This document shows positions 7,367 to 13,348 of a stretch of 18,283 bases of DNA, one piece after another. Position numbers and translations under genes: made by a program. This DNA comes from Candidatus Nitrosopumilus sp. (GTDB lineage Archaea > Thermoproteota > Nitrososphaeria > Nitrososphaerales > Nitrosopumilaceae). The notes below the pieces were generated by a model. That model saw only the letters and a program-made list of their open reading frames with translations. It was not told where the DNA came from and did not search any database. Numbering within the stretch: the first letter of the stretch is position 1; each line of letters starts with the position of its first letter. The stretch spans positions 1-18,283 of the forward strand of contig DAOWGL010000014.1 of the NCBI GenBank assembly GCA_030637455.1. Reading direction: 5' to 3'.

Positions 7367-8656
7367 TCATTGGGATTTGAGTCTAGAATTTTTAGAAACT
7401 TTATAGAAAACTGCCCCGATGCCTATAATTGCAATCCCCACAAGCACAACTTCAACTTCAAATTGGAATGCCATATAGACAGAAATCCCTAACCCAAATA
7501 ATGGCAGAATTGGAAATTTTCCAATATTGATCGGAACTTTGAATTTTCGTTCAATATCTGGTTCTGTATAACGTAAAACAATAACAGCCAAATTTACAGC
7601 AGCAAAGGTAATTACAATTGCAAAAACTGTAATATTTGCAACAATTACAATATCTCCAATTAATGTAAAAGCAATTGATGTTATCAGAATTACAATTACT
7701 GCCATCCAAGGTGTTTTTGTCTTAAAATGAATTTTTCCTAATATGGCGGGAAATACTTTTTCTTTTGCCATACCATAAAAAATTCTAGAGCCTGCAACAA
7801 GTGTAATCAAAACTGTATTGGTAATAGCAAAAAGGGCAATAGATGAAAGTAGAATATGTGCTTCTGATCCCAAACCTCTTTCTGCTACTAATGCAATTGG
7901 AGCAGCTGAAGTGGCAAGTTCTTCCCAATTTACAACTCGAACTACAGCTAAAGAAACTAGTATGTACAAAATACCAGATATTACAACTGATAGAATTATT
8001 GCTCTAGGCAGTGTTTTTTTAGGCCTTTTTACCTCTTCTGCAACATTTGCCATATCTTCAAACCCAATAAATGCGAAAAATATCAAAACAAATGCAACAA
8101 CAATTCCCGTGAAACCTGTAGGACTTTCAGTATAATTTACAGGTTCAGGATTTGCAAAAGTAAAACCAATGATAATTATCAGAATCAATCCTGAGGCTTC
8201 AATTATTGTAAAGATGGTATTTGTCCATGCTGATTCTCTAATTCCTATAAAATTCACTATTGAGAGAATCACCAACAAACCAATAGCAGAAATAATAATT
8301 GGAACATTTACAAATTCTGCAAAATATCCTCCAAACCCTAGTGCAACTGTTGCAGCTGTAATTATAGATGTAATTGCTGTTAGCCAACCTATTAGAAAAG
8401 CAAAAAAATTGTTTTTAAAAGCATTTTTGATGAAAACATATTCTGCAGCTGCTTTTGGAAATATTGATGTTAATTCTGCATAACTAAATCCTGCAAATAA
8501 TGCAACAACAGATCCTAAAGCAAATGCTATCCATACAGAATCTCCTGCAAACCCTGCTGCTTCTCCAATTAAGACATAGATTCCGGCACCAAGAATTAAC
8601 CCTGTTCCATACATTGTGAGTTGAAAAAGACCCATGTGACGCTTTAATTCAGACAT
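7367..8656 (-). CDS. APC-superfamily amino acid permease
   Basis: The 429-residue protein has about 12 membrane helices and the first-helix substrate-binding motif of the APC family (GTGLILGAGIYVLIGEAAG, about 17-35), then the AELTSIFPKAAAEYVFIKNAF stretch typical of the second and third helices. The GFEDMANVAEEVKRPKKTLP motif (about 200-220), in a family-specific cytoplasmic loop, is also clear. It should move an amino acid or polyamine across the cell membrane, by proton symport or exchange; the substrate cannot be assigned. It starts 11 bases after the stop of the VIT1/CCC1-type gene, with no promoter visible in between, so the two are probably co-transcribed. There is no extra C-terminal domain. 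Confidence 0.92.
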   Translation of the reverse strand: MSELKRHMGLFQLTMYGTGLILGAGIYVLIGEAAGFAGDSVWIAFALGSVVALFAGFSYAELTSIFPKAAAEYVFIKNAFKNNFFAFLIGWLTAITSIITAATVALGFGGYFAEFVNVPIIISAIGLLVILSIVNFIGIRESAWTNTIFTIIEASGLILIIIIGFTFANPEPVNYTESPTGFTGIVVAFVLIFFAFIGFEDMANVAEEVKRPKKTLPRAIILSVVISGILYILVSLAVVRVVNWEELATSAAPIALVAERGLGSEAHILLSSIALFAITNTVLITLVAGSRIFYGMAKEKVFPAILGKIHFKTKTPWMAVIVILITSIAFTLIGDIVIVANITVFAIVITFAAVNLAVIVLRYTEPDIERKFKVPINIGKFPILPLFGLGISVYMAFQFEVEVVLVGIAIIGIGAVFYKVSKNSRLKSQ

Positions 8657-8667
8657 TTATTGCAATC

Positions 8668-9351
8668 CTAAGAAATTAGAAAATTTAATCCATACCCTAC
8701 CAAGTAAGCAACAATTGCAGCAATCCCACCAATGATCAATGTATTAATCCCTGAGTGCAACATCGATTTTTTTACAATTTTTCCTTTAATCATTCCAACT
8801 AGAAAAAATGCAGCAAGAACAAATACAATGGAATATACAAAAGCTTCAGAATTTTGTTCAATTCCTATTATCATGAATATCATAAATGGAATTAACGGAA
8901 TCAATCCAACTATATTGAAACCAACAAAAGTACTTACAGAACTATGAATGGGATTTTTTTCATTCTCGATTAATCCTAGTTCCTCTTTCATCATTGTGTC
9001 TACCCACACCTTTCTTCTAGATGTGATTATTCGTACAACGTCTTCTAATAATTTATCCTTGAATCCTTTTTCTTTGTAAATATCTCTAATTTCTTCTCTT
9101 TCTTGTTCTTCTAAATTATCTATCTCCCATTCTTCTTGTTTTCTTTTCATTGCTACAAACTCATTTCTAGCCTTTGATGCCTGATAATTTGCAGCAGCCA
9201 TAGAAAATCCATCTGCAAATAAGTTTGCAAATCCTAGAATCAGAATAATCCCTGAAGGCAGTGATGCACCCATTATTCCTGCAACTATTGCAAAAGTTGT
9301 AACTGCTCCATCTATAGAACCATAAATAAAATCATCAAAATGCCATTTCAT
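8668..9351 (-). CDS. VIT1/CCC1-family iron/manganese transporter
   Basis: The 227-residue membrane protein matches the VIT/CCC1 family, which moves Fe2+ or Mn2+ out of the cytoplasm by proton exchange. The N-terminus carries the conserved DFIYGSIDGAVTTFAIVAG helix (about 6-24), followed by GFANLFADGFSMAAANYQA (about 40-58). A charged, Glu-rich cytoplasmic segment (about 60-125), rich in EE and KE pairs, corresponds to the metal-binding domain between the second and third helices. Three more helices complete the five-helix fold. Length fits the family. The gene lies in a minus-strand run after the CBS protein (49-base gap with a possible TATA element) and immediately before the APC permease. 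It probably guards against excess iron in cells with heavy copper and iron use; that role is inferred. Confidence 0.92.
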   Translation of the reverse strand: MKWHFDDFIYGSIDGAVTTFAIVAGIMGASLPSGIILILGFANLFADGFSMAAANYQASKARNEFVAMKRKQEEWEIDNLEEQEREEIRDIYKEKGFKDKLLEDVVRIITSRRKVWVDTMMKEELGLIENEKNPIHSSVSTFVGFNIVGLIPLIPFMIFMIIGIEQNSEAFVYSIVFVLAAFFLVGMIKGKIVKKSMLHSGINTLIIGGIAAIVAYLVGYGLNFLIS

Positions 9352-9377
9352 AATACTGTAATTCTTTTCAACTTAAT

Positions 9378-9385
9378 GTTTTAAT
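9378..9385 (-). promoter_or_regulatory. Possible TATA box for the VIT1/CCC1-like gene
   Basis: ATTAAAAC on the minus strand is centred about 30 bases before the ATG at 9351, in the 49-base gap after the CBS gene. Slightly distant for a leaderless transcript, so support is modest. Confidence 0.4.
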
Positions 9386-9400
9386 GTATTTACAAAATTA

Positions 9401-10228
9401 TTATTTTGCAATAGCCTTTGTAATGTCAGTTTTACTAATTATTCCTGCAATTGTTTCATTTCCATCTAATACTACCAAACCACTAACATTGTTTTCCAAA
9501 ATTAGTTTACATGCATCTGATAAATTCTGATTAAATTTGATAGTGATTAATCCTTCAGTCATGACTTCTCTGGCTAGTGAAATATTTCCAAATCCTTCTT
9601 TTGAAAGAAATCCTTGTCTAATTTGATCTGAGATTCCATATCTTGAATCATCTAGTTCACTTCCAAGCTCAATTCCAATTCTGAATAGATCTCTAAACGA
9701 AATGATTCCAACGGCTTCTTCATTTTGATTTTTTACAATTAATCTAGAAATTTTCTTTTCTAACATCTTTCGTACTACTTTGTATAACGGTGCGGCAGTA
9801 TGAGTAGATTCATAGTCATGAGTCATAAAATCTACAACTTTCTTTTCATCAGTAATATTTTCAGCGTAATAATTTACAAGATCACTTTTTGTAAAAATTG
9901 CTTTCACTTCTTCTTTTTCACCAATAGCCAATGAACTAATATTTTTCTCAACCATTATTTTTGCTGAATTTTTAGGAGTGATTCCTTGACTTACAAATTC
10001 AATTGGTTTCATTATTTTTGTAATGGGAATTTCATCTAGTCCTTGCCTTGTAGTTTCTGAAAATAAAAATAATCCAATATCTTTTTCAGTAATAATTCCA
10101 ACATGTTTACCATTATCTACAACAACTAATCGACTAATTTTTGTATCCAACAGCATTCTAATTGCATCTGAAATTGTTGAATTTTTTATTATGGAAATAG
10201 GCTTTTTTGAAATATTACTAATTGACAT
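9401..10228 (-). CDS. Four-CBS-domain (double Bateman) regulatory protein
   Basis: The whole 275-residue protein consists of four CBS repeats, roughly at residues 5-60, 70-125, 130-190 and 217-275, with no attached enzyme or DNA-binding domain. Each repeat shows the pattern of a V/T-x-D/N-x-S/T-x-x-A start, a helix, then G-I-I-(T/S)-x-x-D, for example KHVGIITEKDIG, EAVGIISFRDLF and TIAGIISKTDI. Paired CBS domains bind adenine nucleotides or SAM and usually act as energy sensors through a partner protein. The partner is unknown here. The gene is divergent from a UspA gene, another nucleotide-binding stress protein, over a 122-base shared promoter region with an inverted repeat. A TATA box 27 bases upstream of the ATG supports the start. 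Confidence 0.93.
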   Translation of the reverse strand: MSISNISKKPISIIKNSTISDAIRMLLDTKISRLVVVDNGKHVGIITEKDIGLFLFSETTRQGLDEIPITKIMKPIEFVSQGITPKNSAKIMVEKNISSLAIGEKEEVKAIFTKSDLVNYYAENITDEKKVVDFMTHDYESTHTAAPLYKVVRKMLEKKISRLIVKNQNEEAVGIISFRDLFRIGIELGSELDDSRYGISDQIRQGFLSKEGFGNISLAREVMTEGLITIKFNQNLSDACKLILENNVSGLVVLDGNETIAGIISKTDITKAIAK

Positions 10229-10249
10229 TTCTTATTTTTGTAGATTTTT

Positions 10250-10260
10250 CTTTAAAAATA
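10250..10260 (-). promoter_or_regulatory. TATA box for the four-CBS gene
   Basis: TATTTTTAAAG on the minus strand is centred 27 bases before the ATG at 10228, matching the leaderless-promoter pattern seen at several other genes here. Confidence 0.65.
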
Positions 10261-10268
10261 GGAGATAT

Positions 10269-10312
10269 AATTTCCAATTTTGATTATGATTAGGTTTTCA
10301 ACTTTGGAAATT
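10269..10312. repeat. 9-bp inverted repeat in the CBS/usp divergent promoter region
   Basis: AATTTCCAA (10269-10277) is repeated as its exact reverse complement TTGGAAATT (10304-10312), with a 26-base spacer. It lies just upstream of both TATA boxes, so it could be a shared operator. Chance occurrence in AT-rich DNA cannot be excluded. Confidence 0.35.
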
Positions 10313-10319
10313 GATGGTC

Positions 10320-10330
10320 TTTTTATATTA
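10320..10330 (+). promoter_or_regulatory. TATA box for the UspA gene
   Basis: TTTTTATATTA is centred about 26 bases before the ATG at 10351, predicting a leaderless message. Confidence 0.7.
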
Positions 10331-10350
10331 GAATAATTACAAATTGATAC

Positions 10351-10773
10351 ATGGCTAAGTTTAACAAAATTCTTGTTCCACTTGATGGTTCTGCAAATGC
10401 CACTCGTGGTTTAGATAGAGCAATTGAAATTGCAAAAGGCAGTGGTGCTGAAATCACTGGATTTTATGTATTTCATTTGCCTGTAGCAGCAGGAATCAAA
10501 TACACAGCAAAAATGAAAGAAGAAGCACAAAGAAAAGCTGTAAAAGCTATTGGTCCTGCTATGAATAAAACCCAAAAGGCCGGTGCCACTTTCAAATACA
10601 AAACTGGTGGTGGAAATACTGGTTCTGAAATTGTCAAATTTGCTAAAAACGGAAAGTTTGACATGATTGTAATTGGTGCAAGAGGATTAGGTGGTGCAAA
10701 AGAAGCATTTCTTGGAAGCACATCAAATTATGTAATGCACAAAACCAATATCCCAGTATTAGTAGTCAAATAG
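10351..10773 (+). CDS. Universal stress protein, UspA family
   Basis: The 140-residue cytoplasmic protein is a single UspA domain. It begins with the first beta strand and Asp loop (KILVPLDGSANATRGLDRA, 6-24) and carries the ATP-binding signature G-x2-G-x9-G-S (G109, G112, G122) followed by a last strand (NIPVLVVK). It should therefore bind ATP and act as a nucleotide-linked stress or signalling protein; its target is unknown. Length is normal for the family. It is divergent from the four-CBS gene, which is also a predicted adenine-nucleotide sensor, so shared control is plausible. A hairpin followed by a T tract directly at the stop codon indicates that it is a single-gene transcript. Confidence 0.95.
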   Translation: MAKFNKILVPLDGSANATRGLDRAIEIAKGSGAEITGFYVFHLPVAAGIKYTAKMKEEAQRKAVKAIGPAMNKTQKAGATFKYKTGGGNTGSEIVKFAKNGKFDMIVIGARGLGGAKEAFLGSTSNYVMHKTNIPVLVVK

Positions 10774-10800
10774 TTCAATCTGAACTTTTTTCCATTTTTT
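10772..10800 (+). terminator. Hairpin plus T-tract terminator after the UspA gene
   Basis: AGTTCA-ATC-TGAACT forms a perfect 6-bp stem with a 3-base loop that includes the stop codon end. It is followed by TTTTTT, CCA and another run of six T. T tracts alone terminate archaeal RNA polymerase; the stem may add to it. Confidence 0.6.
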
Positions 10801-10872
10801 CCATATCCTTGATATTCTATGCGTAATAACCTACAAGTATAGGAATTTGAAAAAATAACTTTGGTGTAGATT

Positions 10873-12027
10873 ATGGTAGAAAGTAATTATGATATTTTAA
10901 GAATTGTTGAGGGTTCAACAGAAAAAGAAATTCGTGATGCATTTAGACGATTAGCTCTCCAGTTTCATTCAGATCGTGGAGGTGAAAATGAACAATTTAT
11001 CAAAATTAAACAAGCATACGATGATCTAAAAATTGGTAAAAAATATCCAGAAACAGATTATGAAAAATTAAAAAATTCCAAAGTATATTCTGGTGATTCA
11101 GAAGCTGATGTAAGAAGAAAAAACCAGATTTTAGGTCAAGAATTATTCAAAGAAATGAAAACTGCTGAAGAATGGGCTGCCACTTTGAATAATTCAAACA
11201 CAACTGCATCTAGATTGTTTGGTTCAAAAACCCTTGGAGAAATTGAATTAGAACGAAAGGCTAGTGGTGCTTTGTCAATTAAAGGAAATTTTATGGCAGG
11301 AAGTTTTTCTTATAATGGTCCAATAATTATGCAGGGAAGTATTACTAGTCCATCATGGACAGAAGAATTTCAGACAAATATCCATCTAACTAATGGGGAT
11401 TTCAAATTCATTAATCCACTAGAAAATAAATACAAAATTGATAATGGTGCAAAAATTATAGTAGATAATGGTAATGTTGTTATTGGAAATGTTTATGGAA
11501 GAAAATTTAAAATTGAAGATCCTGTACGCGTAGGTGTTTTTCAAATTCAAGAGCATAGAACTCACATCTCAGCTTTAAATGGAAAAATTATTGCAGAAAA
11601 TATTGCAAATACAGTATTACTTGAAGCTGATTCTGTTATTGTTTTGAATGTTGAAGACGATGTAAAAATTTCTGCAAGAGAAATTTTATTTTATGGTGGA
11701 AAGTTAACTTTTGATTCTGAGATTTTATTAAAAGAAGGTGGAACAATTAGATTCTTTGAGAATTTTTCTATTCAGGGACTAAGTGGTGATGCAATAATCA
11801 AACTTGAAAATGGTAAAAAAATTAGATTATTTGATCTTAAAACTAAAAAAATTAAAGATTTAGCTGATGAATTTGTATCAAACAAAGAGAACTACATCAA
11901 AGATGCCACTATGGTTGGTCGTGGATTTACTATAACCTATACAATGTTAGATAATCTCTCTTTGAAACCTGCTAAAAAACAAAAACAAGGTTGGGCATCA
12001 AAATTTAGATTTTCTAAAAATAATTAG
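10873..12027 (+). CDS. J-domain protein with variant HSD motif and a beta-rich body
   Basis: The N-terminus (about 1-58) is a J domain: YDILRIVEGSTEKEIRDAFR, then RLALQFHSDRGG, then a last helix with FIKIKQAYDDL. J domains stimulate Hsp70 (DnaK) ATPase through an His-Pro-Asp triplet; here it is His-Ser-Asp (32-34). There are no Gly/Phe or zinc-finger domains, so this is not a full DnaJ. A charged linker follows (about 59-125), then about 230 residues of short alternating strands with regularly placed Gly, Asn and Ile/Val (for example GKIIAENIANTVLLEADSV), which look like a beta-solenoid comparable to polymer-forming bactofilins. The tail is basic. I know no named family for this architecture. 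It is transcribed alone between usp and the PII-like gene; no convincing TATA box was found. Confidence 0.8.
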   Translation: MVESNYDILRIVEGSTEKEIRDAFRRLALQFHSDRGGENEQFIKIKQAYDDLKIGKKYPETDYEKLKNSKVYSGDSEADVRRKNQILGQELFKEMKTAEEWAATLNNSNTTASRLFGSKTLGEIELERKASGALSIKGNFMAGSFSYNGPIIMQGSITSPSWTEEFQTNIHLTNGDFKFINPLENKYKIDNGAKIIVDNGNVVIGNVYGRKFKIEDPVRVGVFQIQEHRTHISALNGKIIAENIANTVLLEADSVIVLNVEDDVKISAREILFYGGKLTFDSEILLKEGGTIRFFENFSIQGLSGDAIIKLENGKKIRLFDLKTKKIKDLADEFVSNKENYIKDATMVGRGFTITYTMLDNLSLKPAKKQKQGWASKFRFSKNN

Positions 12028-12030
12028 AGG

Positions 12031-12046
12031 TAAAAATCGATTTTTA
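12031..12046. repeat. 16-bp perfect palindrome before the PII-like gene
   Basis: TAAAAATCGATTTTTA is fully self-complementary. It lies four bases after the J-domain gene stop and about 25 bases upstream of the TATA box of the next gene. It could be an operator or, on the plus strand, part of a terminator with its T run. Confidence 0.5.
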
Positions 12047-12068
12047 GGCTTGATAATGACAGTTTCTC

Positions 12069-12078
12069 ATAAATAAGA
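12069..12078 (+). promoter_or_regulatory. TATA box for the PII-like gene
   Basis: ATAAATAAG within CATAAATAAG is centred about 25 bases before the ATG at 12098, so the message is likely leaderless. Confidence 0.55.
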
Positions 12079-12097
12079 CCTTTTTTGAAAATTATAC

Positions 12098-12679
12098 ATG
12101 AAAAAGATAGAGGCTGTAATTAAAAGAAAAAATTTTCCTACCATTAAAACCAATTTGAATACAGTTGGAACTTACATTATTGATAAACGAAATTTAGATG
12201 ATAGTGATATTTATGATGAATCACAAGGTTCTCGTGCTGGTTCTACTGGAGTAAAGTCAGTACCACTTGCAAAAATCGAAATGGTAGTTTCAGATAAAGA
12301 TGCAAGAAAAGTAGTAGACATGGTTTCAAAAACTTCTGGTTTATCATCAGTTCATGGAGGTAAAATCTTTGTTTCTGAAATGGAAGAAGTTGTAGATATG
12401 GAAACACTTGACGGACAACAAGACCTTGAAATATCTTTAGATAAAAAACCAGAATCAAAATCATTACCAAAGCGCAGTAGATTAGTCCCGTTACAAAAAT
12501 TTACTTTACATAAACTACAAGAAACATATGAAGAAAACAAAGAAACCCTTCGAAATGATTACAGAATAAAATCTTTTAGCGATTTTGTAAATTATTGTAT
12601 TATGAAATCACTTCCAATTTTAGAAAAACAATTAAAAAATCCTACAATTATCTATGAAAATAATTTTGGCGATTTTTAA
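12098..12679 (+). CDS. PII-like protein with a C-terminal ribbon-helix-helix-like segment
   Basis: Residues 1-112 follow the PII fold closely: an opening MKKIEAVIKRKNFPTIKTNL, helix, GTYIID strand, a long T-loop-like stretch (29-55), then PLAKIEMVVSDKDARKVVDM and the end motif GGKIFVSEMEEVVDMETLDG, which matches the GKIFVxPVExxIRIRTGE block of GlnB/GlnK. The T loop has no canonical Tyr51 site (a Tyr lies at 39) and the C-loop Arg residues (IRIR) are replaced (VDME). Residues 113-127 form a charged linker. Residues 128-178 read as strand (RLVPLQKFTL), helix, short turn, helix (SFSDFVNYCIMKSLPILEK), which resembles a ribbon-helix-helix DNA-binding unit. This tail is absent from ordinary PII proteins of about 110 residues. 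It is convergent with glnK and its microproteins. PII homology is good; the DNA-binding reading is an inference. Confidence 0.8.
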   Translation: MKKIEAVIKRKNFPTIKTNLNTVGTYIIDKRNLDDSDIYDESQGSRAGSTGVKSVPLAKIEMVVSDKDARKVVDMVSKTSGLSSVHGGKIFVSEMEEVVDMETLDGQQDLEISLDKKPESKSLPKRSRLVPLQKFTLHKLQETYEENKETLRNDYRIKSFSDFVNYCIMKSLPILEKQLKNPTIIYENNFGDF

Positions 12680-12768
12680 TAGTAGCCATTAAACAAAGCT
12701 AATCCTACTAATGTCATACCTACTGCTGCGAGTATTAATTTTGCAATAAAAATTCTGGATATTTTCAT
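12676..12768 (-). CDS. 30-residue membrane microprotein downstream of glnK
   Basis: This small reading frame, too short for most gene callers, encodes 30 residues: a basic start MKISRIFIAK, one hydrophobic segment (LILAAVGMTLVGLALF) and a short NGYY end. It should be a single-span membrane peptide with its basic N-terminus inside. Its ATG overlaps the TGA stop of the 42-residue frame upstream (ATGA), which is the classical sign of translational coupling, and its stop overlaps the stop of the convergent PII-like gene. No function is known to me. Position after glnK suggests a role near Amt/GlnK. Confidence 0.6.
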   Translation of the reverse strand: MKISRIFIAKLILAAVGMTLVGLALFNGYY

Positions 12769-12893
12769 ATAGCTAGACCGACAATTAATGGTACAACTAT
12801 AACTCCAACTATTACGGCTACTTTGAGATAATCTTTACCGTGAAGTGGTTGCATTTTTTCTCTATGAAATAACTTACTTTTACGTAAATTCAT
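12765..12893 (-). CDS. 42-residue membrane microprotein between glnK and the 30-residue frame
   Basis: The frame starts eight bases after the glnK stop and encodes 42 residues. A hydrophilic, basic N-terminal half (MNLRKSKLFHREKMQPLHGK, 1-20) is followed by one membrane helix (about 22-42, VAVIVGVIVVPLIVGLAI). By the positive-inside rule the N-terminus should be cytoplasmic, where it could meet GlnK or the cytoplasmic face of Amt. It ends in TGA overlapping the next ATG. Both tiny frames have the codon use and sharp hydrophobic/hydrophilic split of real membrane peptides and are packed exactly in the space between genes. No homologous family is recognised, and expression is unproven. Confidence 0.6.
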   Translation of the reverse strand: MNLRKSKLFHREKMQPLHGKDYLKVAVIVGVIVVPLIVGLAI

Positions 12894-12901
12894 AATCTTT
12901 C

Positions 12902-13231
12902 TTAGATTGTATTATCCCCTTCAGCAGTAGTTGCAATATCTATTGCACGTAAAATTTGTGAAACAAAAATTTTACCAACTCTGCCATTTTCTTTGATAAT
13001 TCCTATGACTTCATCTTCTTTTGTATCTGGTATTATGACTTCTAAATGATATTTGTCACTAAATTGAGGCACAAAAATCTCACTTCCTTTTGATGCGTGA
13101 ATTTCCGGACCTGGTTTCTTTCCTCTTCCTCTGACTTTGGAAACTGTGAGGCCCCCTATGCCTATTTTTTTTAACCCTTCACTGATTCCCATGACATCAT
13201 TTTCGCCAAGTATTACTTCTATTTTGAGCAT
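12902..13231 (-). CDS. glnK: Nitrogen regulatory protein PII (GlnK type)
   Basis: The 109-residue protein is a canonical-length PII trimer subunit. It binds ATP/ADP and 2-oxoglutarate and controls the ammonium transporter, whose gene is divergent across 117 bases. The B-loop region ends in GKIFVSQ (K87, matching the conserved Lys90). The T loop (about 36-57) reads GRGKKPGPEIHASKGSE and lacks the Tyr51 that bacteria uridylylate, as in most archaeal GlnK proteins. The C-terminal IRIRTGE block is altered to IDIATTAE, losing two arginines that normally contact nucleotide phosphates. A TATA element lies about 29-30 bases upstream of its ATG. Two microprotein genes follow in the same direction. Confidence 0.95.
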   Translation of the reverse strand: MLKIEVILGENDVMGISEGLKKIGIGGLTVSKVRGRGKKPGPEIHASKGSEIFVPQFSDKYHLEVIIPDTKEDEVIGIIKENGRVGKIFVSQILRAIDIATTAEGDNTI

Positions 13232-13256
13232 TTAGTTATTGTAATTTCGATTACAC

Positions 13257-13266
13257 AAATATAATT
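13257..13266 (-). promoter_or_regulatory. TATA box for glnK
   Basis: AATTATATTT on the minus strand is centred about 30 bases before the glnK ATG. The palindrome at 13283-13297 lies directly upstream of it, in the place of an activator or repressor site. Confidence 0.55.
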
Positions 13267-13282
13267 TCTGGTTTTGATGACT

Positions 13283-13297
13283 AAATGATTATCATTT
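13283..13297. promoter_or_regulatory. 15-bp perfect palindrome midway between glnK and amt, candidate operator
   Basis: AAATGAT-T-ATCATTT is a perfect inverted repeat with a single central base. Its centre (13290) is 59 bases from each start codon, so it sits symmetrically between the two divergent promoters. This is the arrangement of a shared operator for a homodimeric regulator. The regulator is unknown. Confidence 0.6.
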
Positions 13298-13318
13298 GTA
13301 TATCAAATTTCGACATTG

Positions 13319-13326
13319 TTATTAAT
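13319..13326 (+). promoter_or_regulatory. TATA box for amt
   Basis: TTATTAAT is centred about 26 bases before the ATG at 13349, consistent with a leaderless message for amt and the gene behind it. Confidence 0.5.
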
Positions 13327-13348
13327 TCTAAATTAACCATTTTTCTCA

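Noticed and set aside
7818..8483. Two frames of about 105 codons antisense to the APC permease
   Set aside because: They overlap a well-supported permease and show no domain or start signal.
12243..12540. Two antisense frames inside the PII-like gene
   Set aside because: Composition resembles shadow translation and the plus-strand PII motifs explain the DNA.
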